Part shown: positions 22,749-34,843 of the stretch, piece after piece
Layout of the letters: every line of letters begins with the position of its first letter
Numbering within the stretch: position 1 is the stretch's first letter
Assembly: GCA_027605045.1 (NCBI GenBank)
Contig: JAQFWX010000004.1
Location: 2,490,683 to 2,554,682, forward strand
DNA from: Phallus indusiatus
Taxonomy: Eukaryota > Basidiomycota > Agaricomycetes > Phallales > Phallaceae
Direction of reading: 5' to 3'
Length of the DNA: 64,000 nucleotides
Translations under genes and position numbers: made by a program
The notes under the pieces: model-generated
The model's database searches: none
The model's input: the letters and a program-made list of their open reading frames with translations, nothing else
Told to the model about the DNA's origin: nothing

Positions 22749-24848
22749 TTATGGTAGATGCTCTTCAATAAACCTTAAGAACGTCTCTTTCGATGCTCCA
22801 CCATCCTCCCACAGCGCATTTCTCCTATCCCTCAACGACCTAGTATTCCTCCGTTCCTACTCACCATCGGGTCCAAAAGCTTTGGTAATAACATCACGTA
22901 TCTCCTTTACAATTGCTTCCAACGTTCTCATCGGATGTTCCCCTCGATACGCAGGATGTAGAGCACCTTCAGTCCGGATTTCGAGCAATTCATAACCGAC
23001 ATTATGTGTGATACTAAATGTATGCCGCATTCATAGATCGATCTCCGGCGAGTGGATATACAACCCTGGGCATTACAATTATAAAAGAGCTATTCGTTGG
23101 CAAAATAGATTTTGAACATACATGAGGACGCCCGCTGATATTCATTCCTTCGGAGTAACTGTTCTGCCCGCCATGCGTTACAAACTAACCAGCCTGTATA
23201 TCACTTAACACAATTATATGAAAAAGATGAACGATATTTTATACTAACCGCATGGTTTAGAACAGCCCTTTGTGGAATCCATGAAGAGGTGTATACCTTT
23301 TCAGATTGGACAAGTCGTTCAATAACATCAGTGGGTAACTTTGCTTTGGAAGCAGATGAGTAAATCTAATATACATATATGGATTAAGGCGTGTTAGCAC
23401 ACAACGAGATTCTCACCAAGGGTATGTTCATATCTAAAAATACTTCTAATATCTTTGCAAACCCAGGACCATGAGGTGAAAAGTAGGAGCCCGTCGAAAC
23501 CTAAAGTACAAAATGATTCACCCCAAGTTTCAAAAACACTATCTTACAAACAACGAACGGTTCGCTCATATAAATCACAGAATGGTCTCCATAAATTTTA
23601 TGCATCCTTGAGAGAAAACCAGAGATTTCAGAGGCAGCTGTCTCATGCTCTTTAGGTATTAAGGGTCCGAGCGCATATACCCCCCTGTTCGTTTCGGCAA
23701 ACCAACTTCGAAGAGCATCGTTGCCTTCCCGTTTCGGGACGTCGTCGGCTACTGTCAGCACTCCATCACATTTATATATGAACCTGATCAATTAAGAAAC
23801 GTCGTATCATGCTCGACGAAACGAAAACATACTGCTGAATGGCACTTTTCACTTGAACAACTTTGGGACCGGCAAATGGCAACTACGACAAACTCATTTG
23901 TAAACCACTTATAAAAATAACCTTGTTAGGTACGCACTGGAGGCCGTTCCGAGTCGAACTAGTGATCATACATTTTTGGTAATCCTGGTACGCTAATAAT
24001 TCTCCTTTGGTTGGATAAAACACCTTGATAAATTTATTGTTCGAGAAATAGATATAAAATTTGAAAACACCTACATCATAAGCTGCTTCTTCCACCGTTT
24101 TGTTCAGCTGTTTCGCCAATATGGGAGCGTCTACAACAATATTCCCATATTCACCTATCCTTTTACTTTCAAATCGAAGTATACATGCGATATTCGTCAC
24201 AAGCCAGTCGTATACGGAGATTCTTCTTGGAGAGGTTATTCATATTATGTATATCTATGATTCCTAAAAAGAATTGCTGCGGGGTTTCTATGAGATTTCT
24301 ATGGTTTCTTCATTCGAATCGATTGAAAAGAAAAACAAATTACATCAACGATAGCAATGTCAGGGGGATCGAATTCCAGGGTAGGTTTTGCCAGACTTGC
24401 ACACGATATCTGACGATGACGATAAAGATGTGAAATATGACCCAAAATTCCGCGTAACTAAAGGAAGCAGCTTGTCGGACTCAAGACCATCACCGCCTGT
24501 TTTGATGACACTTAGAATCAATTAACAATCAATAGTCAAACAAAACACGAGAAACAATAAAGATCACCGGATATTGCTTCTGAGCTCGGCCTCCTCATCG
24601 GTAAAGTACTGATCGAATGCATCGTTGACCTTCTTGAGATAATCACCAACAACTAACATAGTGACTACCGTTCCAGGCCGCTGTCGAACCAAAAAACAAT
24701 CAGAGTCGGCACATGTCATGCAAGAAAACAAACAAAATTCATTGCCGCGTTGTATGCTGAGAATGAGATATTTGGGTTCACCTCCCATAGGAACAATCAC
24801 GATAAGAACATGACCAGTTACTCCAGTGCCCTGAACAAGGTTTGACAT
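22749..24848 (-). pseudogene. UDP-glycosyltransferase (GT1 family), probably decayed
   Basis: Fragments of a GT1 UDP-sugar glycosyltransferase can be followed from a plausible start at 24848 (MSNLVQGTGVTGHVLIVIVP) to a stop at 22749. Recognisable pieces: the PGTVVTMLVVGDYLKKVNDAF region, FPTKGE-like and DGVLTVADDVP parts, YALGPLIPKEHE, SWIPQRAVLNH, the donor-binding HGGQNSYSEGMNISGRPH, YPLAGDRSMNAA, and NVGYELLEIRTEGALHPA. Several joins cannot be made in frame. An extra base separates the HGGQNS exon from the PLAGD segment, a second shift falls after MNAAYI, and an in-frame TAG follows FGPDGE near 22865. The N-terminal sugar-acceptor segment after VPMG also looks incomplete. A few of these could be splice sites I missed. 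Confidence 0.65.
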
Positions 24849-25123
24849 ATGAAGGCTAGCCGCTATGGTAGAAACCGCGCAGATTAATTGCTCATCATTG
24901 AGACATCCCGTGTGCCTGCTGACGGTGATTTATGTTCGAAGAGCGATGCAAAGACTAGCAAAGACCTTGATGATATATAATTGCCGAGGCGGTCTTTACT
25001 AGCTCACAGATGGTTCAATAATACAACATCGTTCAAATCTCAAAACTTTTTTCAGTATCAATCTCACCAGTACAACCATAAAAAAGGTAATCGATATACA
25101 AATTCTGAATCATGATATCTATC

Positions 25124-27319
25124 TCAAAGCGCTTTGCCTGTCAACCATTGTTGAAGCATATACAGAGACTCAGCAGGTTTATCATGAGGAACCTTGAAAA
25201 AAAAGGAAGTCAAGACCGCAAAGAAAGGGGGGGAAATACCGAACGAACCATATGTCCGGCACCATATATAGTAGTCATAGTAAGCTTCCCGGTATTACGC
25301 GTTTGGCCCGCAGCTGCTTGACTATTAGGAAGAGACCAATCGCGCATAGCTTGTGCTTGGAACTCCTTAGCTCCAGACCAATTAAGCTCATTGGTCCACT
25401 CAAAGTTAGAAACCCAATTGCATTGCCAGTCGTAAGTCCCTTTTATATTGTTAGTATACCTATCAGATAGAAGTTCAGTAAAAGACTGTGACATTGACAT
25501 ACCGGCATATATCAATATAGGTATATTCCGCTCTAACAATTCAGCAACGTATAATTGGGCAGGAATTCTCCATTTATCCATATGTTTGTCAAAGTTGGAG
25601 CCGACTATGCCAGAACAACCTGTGAAAGTTCCAACGTTGGATGGAACTCCCAATGTGTCCCGCACTTCAGGGCTATTCAGATATGAGGCAATTTTCCCTT
25701 CTTCCAAGTAACAAAGATCATCCCCTAGACATTTCTGTAAACAAACAAAATAAGCAAATAAGAAATTCATGCGGGTAGTTAGCTATGGCAGTACCTTCGA
25801 GACATCGTAAACATTCAAACCGGTTTGCCACAGTGGTGCGCTGATCTCGTAGTCGCAGAAATTGACAGCGGCCCTACAAGACATGTCATCAAATATGTCA
25901 TAGCAGTTTTCAACTAAAAGTCGCTGGCAACTGTGATTTCGAGAGTTAGTCATTAAAATGATCGCTGCATTAGATTGTTTTACCGTGGAACCTATGGAAT
26001 ACATCACGATAAATGAAGAGTAGAAACGGTATTGATTCCTTACAGCCTTTTTCATTCGCGCGCATGTGCTCACGTCGAGTATAGGAGTGTCGAGAGAAGC
26101 TGTGGAACATGCTACATCGTATCGTCCTTTATGAATTCTACCAAAAGGATCATTAAATAATGCGCTTGAAATTATGTCTTTCAACTTACTTTGATATATC
26201 TGTGTTTCCATTCCCTATGATAACCGTCTTTCTAATGGGTTTTCAGCGGTGTTACATTTTACGAATCGGTTTGAGGGCCCACAAATTGATGGGAACGCCT
26301 TCTGTACGTTTCCTTTCTTGGTCATAAATCTCCGCGGCGAATACAGGAAGATATTTGCCCTATTAATGTAGGGTAAATGGAAGCTTCGGCTATGATTATT
26401 TGACTACATACCCCATACGATTCTCCTGAGAGGTGAAACCCGCGACCCTGATATTGCTTGAAGGTATCGAAGAAAATTGAACTAGAAGCGATTTGGATAA
26501 AGATAAGTATGCATACAACAAACACGAAACGAACACGAATGCATGGATATTTTTGGCGGCGTCTTCGGTAGTTTCTACAGTCTCACCATAATCGGCATAA
26601 GAAAAGCCAACACCAACCCTAATGGTTCGAGAAGTGAGAGTAGATTACGAGACAGGGCTTTAAACGACATACGGTTGGTCGAGGAAGAAAATGTTCGCAT
26701 TAGTGTTCCAGGAATAAGGATTCCAGATAGTTCCATTTCCAGATTTGCCTTCCATATCGATAGAGCAAGGCCCTTAATATTCGATTTAATGTTGCGTAAG
26801 AGAAAACAGAGAGTAAAAAGTCAAACAGACCGTACCGAGTTCCATGAGTAAACCCGTAAATGAAGAGCATCCCGGACCACCATTAATCCACATGACAACG
26901 TCATCAGAGTCTGGATCATTTCGAGATTCAAAGAACGTGAAAAAGAGATGTTTGGCTCCTTCATCGACGTCGATGTAACCTGAACCAAGGGATGGTCTTC
27001 ATAAAACTGGTCCGTGGGTATTATGAGAGATTAAGGACGCACCAGACCAAACTTTGACTGTAGGATCGCAAAAGTTGGCACGTTTAATTCTTACGGAATG
27101 AGAAGGAAAGCGCGGATGTCTGAGAGTTGTGAACTCCGAGAATGACAAAGTTGACAAGTTTTGAGCGGTGCCGACACTAGGAGCGGATCCTTCAAATTCG
27201 GCGTCGACATTAGCTTCGCTAAAGATGTGTGATTCCTCAAAGTAATGCTGTGAATTTCCAGCGACAAACACGCCAAAGAGGCACAGCAAAACGGAATAAT
27301 GACATAAAAAACGCCTCAT
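25124..27319 (-). CDS. Serine carboxypeptidase (S10 family)
   Basis: Secreted or vacuolar serine exopeptidase removing C-terminal residues. The start at 27319 ([21 protein letters not shown]) gives a clear signal peptide; upstream in-frame ATGs would bury it. A propeptide is followed by [19 protein letters not shown], the oxyanion segment [36 protein letters not shown] followed by [16 protein letters not shown]. The nucleophile is in [19 protein letters not shown], the catalytic Asp in YDWQCNW and the His in [15 protein letters not shown]. The end is LTGKAL at 25124. Several paired cysteines are present, as in the family. About ten introns, all rejoinable in phase. Intact. The neighbouring glycosyltransferase is not obviously related. 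Confidence 0.92.
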
Positions 27320-27994
27320 CGCATCTGCTAGTGTGCAAGAGGGAGATAACGTTACGTCACGCCAATGTAAGCCGGTGTCACATTTCTTACCACTCGCACT
27401 TGACGTCACGACTCGGACTGTCATGCCCCCTCTATTCCAGCTTCCTCTCTCTACGAATGGTTCACCGGTTGGGTGCAGTTGGCAAGCTCACTCTGAGTTG
27501 AATTTATTTTCCAGCATTGCATTTCAAAAGGCAATTGATAACCGTGACGTATATCTCAGGGTATATCGTCCTGAATCCCGATACTTCAGTACTTCAACAT
27601 GCTCATATTCAAACTGTGGCAGAACCAGAAACGGTGAGTTAAGATAGAAGGGTGTTTGGGTCATTTCAATTAGCTGATAATGCATAGTGGACAGAACTCA
27701 AAGAGTACAGATGAATTCCCCAATAGGCTAAAACCCGCTATAGCAACATTTTCACGCCGAGAAAATGTTTCTAGCTACAATCTGGAAAAGTACTGCTGTA
27801 GTACCGTGAATTTGGCAAGTCTCATGAGCAGCCGCAGGATTCAGATTCTGTCCCTAGTATCTACGGCATGAAGCATGCAATGGTATACTCCTTTGTGCCA
27901 ACCACCATCTTCTCTTTGATGCATACCATTTCTTTATCCGCTTCTCCCCAGACGTAAGTATACTTGTATTCCTTCTATTCAATCTCATATATTC

Positions 27995-28498
27995 ATGCTT
28001 GTTAATTACTCTGGAGTTGGCATCTTGCAGCAATATCGCGGCAAGGCTGTTGCTTTAGATCTCAACGACCGCCATGCACCATTTCCCTCCTTATTTATTA
28101 TACATGAAATGCGTGTTCAAGGATTCAACCATTTAAGGCCTACCGCGCCGCTCATGCTTCCCAACGCACCGTGGCAAGACTGGATTCTGTCTGATGGCGT
28201 TCTTAATGACACGTCCGGTTCTTATTTCCGTTGCGATCAGCCACCTGTTGGTGACAGGGCTCCGGGGACTAATTGGGGAATGTCCTCTATGCCTACGACA
28301 AACGCAGGAGATGGATCAATTGGTGGTGGAACTATGGAGCTGAATGACGAGGTCATTGCCGATATCCTGGCTGCAACCCGCGCCATGCCATTGTGGAAGG
28401 CATGCGAAATAGAAGGTACAAGTTGGGCTGGAACAACAGAAGAAAATATACAAAAATATGTTTCATTGGTCGGCAGCGGAACTTTGAACAACATATGA
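27995..28498 (+). CDS. Hypothetical protein, 3' part
   Basis: An open frame ending GTLNNI at 28498 that reads like protein (ALDLNDRHAPFPSLFIIHEM, WKACEIEGTSWAGTTEENIQ). The upstream part is unclear. A plausible acceptor precedes ILQQYRGKAVALD near 28018, and further exons may lie at 27424-27900, where open segments with donor sites occur but do not join convincingly. I recognise no domain. Confidence 0.35.
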   Translation: MLVNYSGVGILQQYRGKAVALDLNDRHAPFPSLFIIHEMRVQGFNHLRPTAPLMLPNAPWQDWILSDGVLNDTSGSYFRCDQPPVGDRAPGTNWGMSSMPTTNAGDGSIGGGTMELNDEVIADILAATRAMPLWKACEIEGTSWAGTTEENIQKYVSLVGSGTLNNI

Positions 28499-28906
28499 AC
28501 ATTTAACCAACCCTCTTCGTGTTCCTCTCTATTCCCTTTATTTTTATGTTTATCTATGGTACTAAACTGGATCTGTATTTTACACACTTTTTATGCAATG
28601 TCGTATGACCATCACCTATTGAGAGGGAATCTTCAAAACCACCAGCAAACCGTGCGACTCTTCCTAGACTTCACTGCAAATGGCACGAATGACGAACCAT
28701 TGCTCAACGTCTCAAGATCTCAAGTTCAGGATAGGAAGGAGTTTGCACACCGTGATAAAACACGTCCGTTAAATTACTCAGCGGATACTACATATATATA
28801 GACTACGGAGGAAAATGCAACAAAGACGCGTCGTCAAACCAAATCAATAGATACCAATCCCAAAACCCGAAAAAACATCTCAGAAATCATCCACATTTCG
28901 ATTCGT
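28499..28906. other. Intergenic between convergent genes
   Basis: About 400 nt of 3'-flanking sequence. I see no gene in it. Confidence 0.4.
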
Positions 28907-31900
28907 TTAACATTGCTGGAACCAATTATATGAATTGTCGGTAGAGAAACCACTATTGTTGTCAAAGTTGTTGGTATTGTTGCCGTTACTGTTATTTCCT
29001 CCAATATCAAGACTGTTAACAGCTGAAACGGCGCTACTGAACGCATTGATAAGATTCGTGGCGTTGTTGAGCTTAGAGTCTCCGGAATCCTGATTATTAC
29101 CACCTCCACTTCCGCCCCCGCCACTGCCCCCTCCTCCCCCACCACCTCCACCACCGCCACCAGCATTAGGGTACGCACCCGGGTTGATCGCGTTATCAAC
29201 ATTCTCGTATAGGTTAATAGCGCTCACCCCGAGATTGATAGCGTCAATGATATTCGAAACTGAAAACTTGTTTTTATGTTCCTTCGACTGTCCTGTTTGA
29301 CCTTGACCTTGACCTTGGTTTTGGTTTTGGCTTTGATTTTGATTTTGTTGCGCTTGTGGCTGCGATGCACCCTGCTGTTGTTGTTGAGGCTGAACATTCT
29401 GCGCGGGAACATACCATACAACTTGCTGCTGCTGCTGCGGAGGCATATTTTGTGGGTTCACATATTGACCAGGTCCCGGGACGATGTAAGGCGTAGTAAC
29501 ATATTGTTGTTGTATAGGGGGTTGCATATATGGTTGTGTCGACGACATGGTTGGAAGCGTCGGGACATTTGAAGGCGCCGCGTTATAAGGATACTGCATG
29601 GTCTGCGGAGCACTGGTGTTCTGTGTACCGGTAGGAACAGTAGAAGGCAGCATATACTGTTGCTGTTGTTGTTGCTGGCCGGGAGGATAGAACGATCCAC
29701 CAACTACTTGCGGAACAGTTTGTGGCGAAGCAGCCGTAGCGGTCGGTACTTGACCCTGACTCAACACAGTATATTGCGCCTGAATCTGTTGCTGTTGCTG
29801 TTGTATCTGAGCCTCCATCGACACCTGAGCTCCTTGAAATTGTAGATTTGGCGGAGGCGACGTAAGACTTGAATGAGTCGATGGAGCAGGACTAGCCGCA
29901 GATTGCGGATGCGGTGAAGAGACTTGTGGTGGAGGTGGAGACAACGGGCCCGAAGAAGAGGATGTGTAGGTAGGTGCAGGTGAAGGCGATGACATTGTCG
30001 GAGGTGCTGGAGAGGACAACGTCTGACCTGATTCAGTAGAAGTATACGAAACAGATACATATTCGTATTTCTGGGATGTTGATTCGGACTGAGAAGGACT
30101 GGTTATCGGCTGCTGCTGGACTGACGGCGCCGTTTGTATCTGAGTCGGGGCCTGGATCTGCGTCTGGGGCTGGGGAGCATGGTACGAAACTGGAACGTAT
30201 CCTTGCATTGGCTGAGCATGAGCATACTGTTGTTGTCCCACCTGCGGATTTTGCTGTTGCGGACTAGACGTACTCTGCACAGAAGCTGGACGAGCTGGTG
30301 CAACGGACGGCTGAGGCTGTGAGGTCGCCGTTGGCACTTGAACAGGCAAATGAACATGAGGAGGAGGGGGTTGAGCAGCTTGCTGTTGAGGTTGAGAAGG
30401 CGGTCGACCAGCAATTTCCTGAGGAGTAGGACTAATTTGCACGGGGGGAGATGTGCTCGGCTGAGGCAATCCGCTAGGAACTTGCTGTCCTGGAGTTGAA
30501 TGCTGCTGAACGGGAGGACGTTGTGGATTGTAAGTAACAGGAACATAACCTCCAGAAGATTGAGATGCCACTACCTGAGGTGGTAAACCAAATTGTTGGC
30601 CCTGTTGAATCGGTTGACCTTGCTGACTCTGCTGAACCTGAACCTGTTGGCCTTGTTGAATTTGCACCTGCTGTCCTTGTTGGACCTGCGCCTGCACAAA
30701 CTGCTGCTGCTGCTGGGGTTGCGCGGCATACACAACCGGGACATATCCTCCAGGACCAAGCGCTACACCACCTCCCGTCATCTGCTGCTGTAATAACTGA
30801 GGATGCTGAGGCTGAACCTGCACCCCTTGTGGCAGTTGCTGTTGCTGTCGCGGCGGCAACGGCGGTTTAGCAACTTGAGCCTGAGCCTGCGCCTGAGAGA
30901 CTTTATACGAAACAGGAACAATCCCACCAGGTCGCGGTTTAGACTGAGGAGGCATTCCAGCAGTTGATGGCCGTGAAGGTTTGTACGACACTGGAATGAT
31001 TCCACCAGGTGGTGGAGATGAATAAGGAGGTATTCCCGAGACAGGTCGCTGCTGTGGTCGACTGCTGAATGACGACGCAGCAGGATTATATGGCGCCGGA
31101 ATGATGCTACCTGGCAAAGGAGCTGAATAAGGAGGCATATTTGACTGTGGCTGTTGAGGTACATATTGAACGGAGGGTTGCTGTGGCATTGAGAATTGCT
31201 GAGCCATTTGATGCTGTTGTTGTGGCATCGGAATCTGTTGAAGCTGCTGCACTGGGATCTGCTGGGGTACCTGTTGTACCATCTGGTATTGCTGCGGCGG
31301 CATTGGAATTTGCTGTTGACCCACTTGAACTTGCACTTGAGGTTGAGCAAGCATCTGACCTTGTTGTTGCTGTTGCTGTTGTTGTGCGCCGCCGGGAAGC
31401 GCAAAGCCTGGGTATCCAGGCTGACCAGGTGTAGGCATCACACCCGTCGCAATATTTGCCTGAGCTGGAACCTGCTGCTGCACCTGTGTCTGAACGGTAC
31501 TCGAATTCGGGTCCTGAGCGTCCGGTTGCCACATCATCGGCGTTGGGGGTCCCGCCTGACCCGAAGCTTGAGCAGGCGGATACTGCGGATTTACATTTCC
31601 AGCAGGATTTTGAGCTTGTGGACCATGATATTGCGCCTGCGTATACAAATTGGGAACGTTTGAGGATGATGGAGGTACCGAGTTTGAGCTAGATTTGGAT
31701 ATAAAAGATCCTGGTCGATATTTTACAGCTATCGTCGGTATGGCTCTTGCTGCCCCAACTATGGTCCGAGATCCAGGCACCGAAGCAAGCAGGGATCGAG
31801 ATGCACTAAGTACAGTAGAGGATGGGCGAGCAGAGGTGGTCGACGGTACGGGTAAAGTTCTCGTCGTAGACGCCAATATTGGGGGTGGAAACGGCAATGT

Positions 31901-32579
31901 AGACAGCGGTCGCTGTGGAACAGGTGCATGTTGACTAGCAGCCATAGAAGTAACAAACGTCTGTTGTCTTATCGAGGCAGCATACAATTCATCTGCAGAT
32001 AGGGGTGGCGCGCTGATTTCTGAAAAATTAAAACCAGGAGGGTCCTCTTCTGGAGACGAAACGATGCCTAGGTAGTCGTCTATTATAGACGATGATGCAT
32101 GTTCGTCTTCATTCTGAGGTTCTTCGGGCATTGCAGTATAAGCAGGCACCTCTTCGGACTGTTGGGGGATCCCAGAAGGATTGAACTGCAAGGCGGATTC
32201 AGGAACAGTATCGGCGCTCGCATATACTGTCGGATTATACATAGGCGAATGAGGTGAGGGCATAGGGCTTGACATAATGCTGGAACGATTTGATTTGACG
32301 GACTTGTTGTCCGATGAAGGCACTGAGGGTACAGTCTCGCTCGAAGGATGTCGATAAGACTTTCGGGGGGGATTCGAAAGTGTCCATACCCAATACCTAT
32401 AACGTATTCAATTCACGGCTAAAAAAAGAGTAGAATTAAGCCAAGAGACTAACTTTGCCTTTCTCCTATCACAAAAAAAAAAGACCTTAGACAGAAAAGC
32501 GAGAGTGAAAACAAAACACATACGTCTCATCAAACTTTTCTTCCCATCCCTTTGGTAAAGGATCACTCTCGATTTGCAT
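28907..32579 (-). CDS. Large Gln/Pro-rich protein with N-terminal WW domain
   Basis: Model: exons 32579-32524, 32465-32454 (12-nt micro-exon) and 32396-28907, 1185 residues. The WW domain (about residues 8-40) reads LPKGWEEKFDETRKAKYWVW then NPPRKSYRHP. The first Trp and final Pro are kept, but the second signature Trp is Tyr. The rest is low complexity: a Ser/Pro/Asp/Glu region, about 850 residues rich in Gln, Pro, Val and Tyr, then poly-Gly/Ser and an Asn-rich end. A recurring motif G-[GSY]-[IVY]-[IV]-P-[VA]-x-Y occurs about seven times. WW domains bind Pro-rich ligands, so the tail may self-associate or partner with the neighbouring WW protein; this is inference. No signal peptide or membrane segment is seen. 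Function unknown. Confidence 0.75.
32454..32465 (-). other. 12-nt micro-exon in the large WW gene
   Basis: Encodes most of RKAK between introns of 58 nt (32466-32523) and 57 nt (32397-32453), both GT...AG. Including it restores normal WW spacing (11 residues between the first Trp and the central aromatic pair); skipping it leaves only seven. Confidence 0.7.
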
Positions 32580-33357
32580 GAAAGAATACTGCGCAAGCAC
32601 CAAGAAAACAAGGAACTAGGAACGAAGAAGTCTGGTGTGGTTGGCAAGTTAAAGGACGGTATATCCGAAAATCATGCTGTATTAAGGATGCGTTCATCAT
32701 CGCCATCTATCACAAGTGTGCCTGCTGTCCTTGAAAATTTGACATTTGGTTAAGGCACGAATAAATTTTGAGCATCCATTGAGTTTTCCGTTGATGGCTA
32801 GCAGTGGTTAGCGTGTTGGTCGCCAACATGATACCAATGTCAAGCAAGCGGCAAAAAGATTCCGCGCTGCAATCTGTCACATTGGAAGGTGATAGTAACC
32901 ACTATATCACTATATCACTTCGCTTTTAATGATAGAAGTGATTGTATATATTTTGTTGTTGCCAATCCAGCTCTGTTTGTGAAATTAGGGAGAAAGGCAG
33001 TTCGTGTTAGCTCAAGAGGACGACGACGTTTGACTGACATACTCAGCAGGCTTGGTAGATCCGGAGTCAAAATATACCGGTTGGAAAGTCATTAGCTGAT
33101 GATCAACTAATCATAATGCTACAGAATGCTACGTGGCTTTCTTTTACGTGATTTTTAATAATAGACACAGGGGAGTGCATACATATATAAGAAAGGAAAA
33201 GAAAAGAATATGTATAAGCGCAGGTAAGAAAAGAAAAACCTATTCACGAGAGGAGAGGGAAATCCGGAGATGTTATTATTTACCAGATGCAAAGAAAAGA
33301 AACCACCCATTGATTCTAGTGTGCTGTTGTTCCAGTCTCGATGATACGTCGATATAA
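32580..33357. other. Intergenic between the two WW genes
   Basis: 778 nt containing the promoter of the large WW gene and the 3' flank of the smaller one. It is AT-rich with purine-rich runs near 33190-33300. Small open frames there lack any family features. Confidence 0.4.
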
Positions 33358-34235
33358 TTACCAATCACCACCGTCGCCTCCAAAGTCACCACCATCACCG
33401 CCATCACCACCATCCCCAGCTAGAATATATAAATCATGAGTAAATGGATAAAGAAAGAGGAAAATACCCACCAAGAGCTTCACCGAGGACAACACCTCCC
33501 AAAAGACCCGCACCACCAGCTAAGAGACCCGTACCAATACCCGAGCCGCCTCCACCAAATCCACCACCACCGTACCCACCGCCGTATCCACTGCCGTACC
33601 CACGACCGCCGTATCCGGGTCCGTCCTCATAAATAATAGTGGTAGTTGACGCAGGGGGCGGATAATACGGTGCCGGAGGAGGTGGTCCCCATTGAGGAGG
33701 AGGCGCATAACCGCCTTGGTAACCACCATATGGTGCATAGCCAGCGGGCGGAGGAGCGTAACTCGGATATGCTTGTTGTTGAGGAGGAGGGGGTCCTTGA
33801 GCATATGGTGAGGCTGAGCGGTATGCTGCTCTGGGAGGGGGATTTGCCTGTGGTGGACCGGGGGGTGGCGCATACCCACTTACTCCCTCCGGACCAGGAG
33901 GACCTAATGGGTGAGTCCAGGTCGGTCGAGGAGGGTTTTCACGAGTGTTGACGTAAAACCTAATTAATTGAAAAGAGGAAAGGCCACGTGTGTATTTATA
34001 ACGCATTATCGAGTGATCTGTGTGAGACCAACATACCATGTACCATATCTGGTAGGTGCTATTTTTCAGTTTGATATATTGAGTAACACAAAGAGACATA
34101 CTGTTCGTTGTACTGTGTAACCCATCCCTCAGGAAGTGGCCTTGAGTCAGGGTTGGTTCGTCGCTGGGGAGAAATGGCACCTGGGGGAGGCCCCTGCTCA
34201 CGACCAGAAAGATAGGGAGGAGGTTGATTTGACAT
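33358..34235 (-). CDS. WW-domain protein with Pro/Tyr/Gly-rich tail
   Basis: Start at 34235 gives MSNQPPPYLSGREQGPPPGA. A canonical WW domain follows, assembled over three exons: LPEGWVTQYNEHTYQIWFYV then NTRENPPRPTWTHPLG, with both Trp residues and the terminal Pro present. The tail is rich in PPPG, AYPSYAPPP and YGGYQGG, then a Gly-rich segment, a hydrophobic glycine/alanine stretch (GTGLLAGGAGLLGGVVLGEA) and an Asp/Gly-repeat end finishing DW at 33358. The hydrophobic stretch resembles glycine-zipper segments of fungal WW/PRY-rich proteins. Three introns, all in phase. Role unknown; binding of Pro-rich partners is expected from the WW domain. Confidence 0.85.
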
Positions 34236-34843
34236 CGTTCAACAATACAAACGAAAACAAAAGCAAAGAAAATGAAAGAGAGAGCTGTTTGATAGCAAAA
34301 CAGAAAAGAGTTGATCAAACTTATAATCGATTGCACAGGGTGTGAGTGAGGCGAGTATTCGTGTTGCTCTGTTTTTGACTCGGACTTGGCTCAACTCGGG
34401 TGTCTGTGCATTCCTGTGTCCCCGTGACGGACACTCGTGACAATTCCAGGGGTCCGCTTGCGCCAGCGCTTGCGTAATCGGCCGATGTCTAGCGGCTTCT
34501 ATAAAAACCCTGAAAGCTTCTGCTCTTCTTTTTTCTTCCTTTCTTCAACCATCACGACCTTGACGCCGAGCTGTGCTTGTTCACGTTTTTATCGCTATTA
34601 CTTTTTGCAGTAATCACGTTGGTGTGCTGCTCGGTGTATAGGTTGTGTAGAACGACTTTTCATCCCGGGGCTGGGCATATCGTGTGCTGATTCTTTTTTT
34701 GCACGACTGGCTTGCGATTAATCGTCACCTGGAACAGATAAATATCCTTTGTATCTACACTACTGCTATATATACACAATCCATTTAACCATACGACCTT
34801 TTTAACCGTTGTCTCCGCAGACTTGAATTAGGAGTGAGTTTCG
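34236..34843. other. Intergenic with a plus-strand TATA/pyrimidine signature
   Basis: 608 nt upstream of the smaller WW gene and downstream of the secreted protein gene. It contains TATAAAAA at 34500 with a pyrimidine-rich tract after it, on the plus strand, without an obvious plus-strand coding region. Confidence 0.4.
34500..34560 (+). promoter_or_regulatory. Possible orphan core promoter
   Basis: TATAAAAA at 34500-34507 is followed at about 30 nt by a long CT-rich run (ttcttttttcttcctttcttc), a layout typical of strong basidiomycete promoters. It faces away from the WW gene and I find no plus-strand reading frame for it. Confidence 0.35.

Noticed and set aside
29276..31934. Long plus-strand open frames opposite the Gln-rich WW gene
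   Set aside because: They are antisense shadows of CAG/CAA/CCN-rich codons, giving Leu/Arg-rich nonsense. The minus frame is a single 3.4-kb frame with a WW domain.
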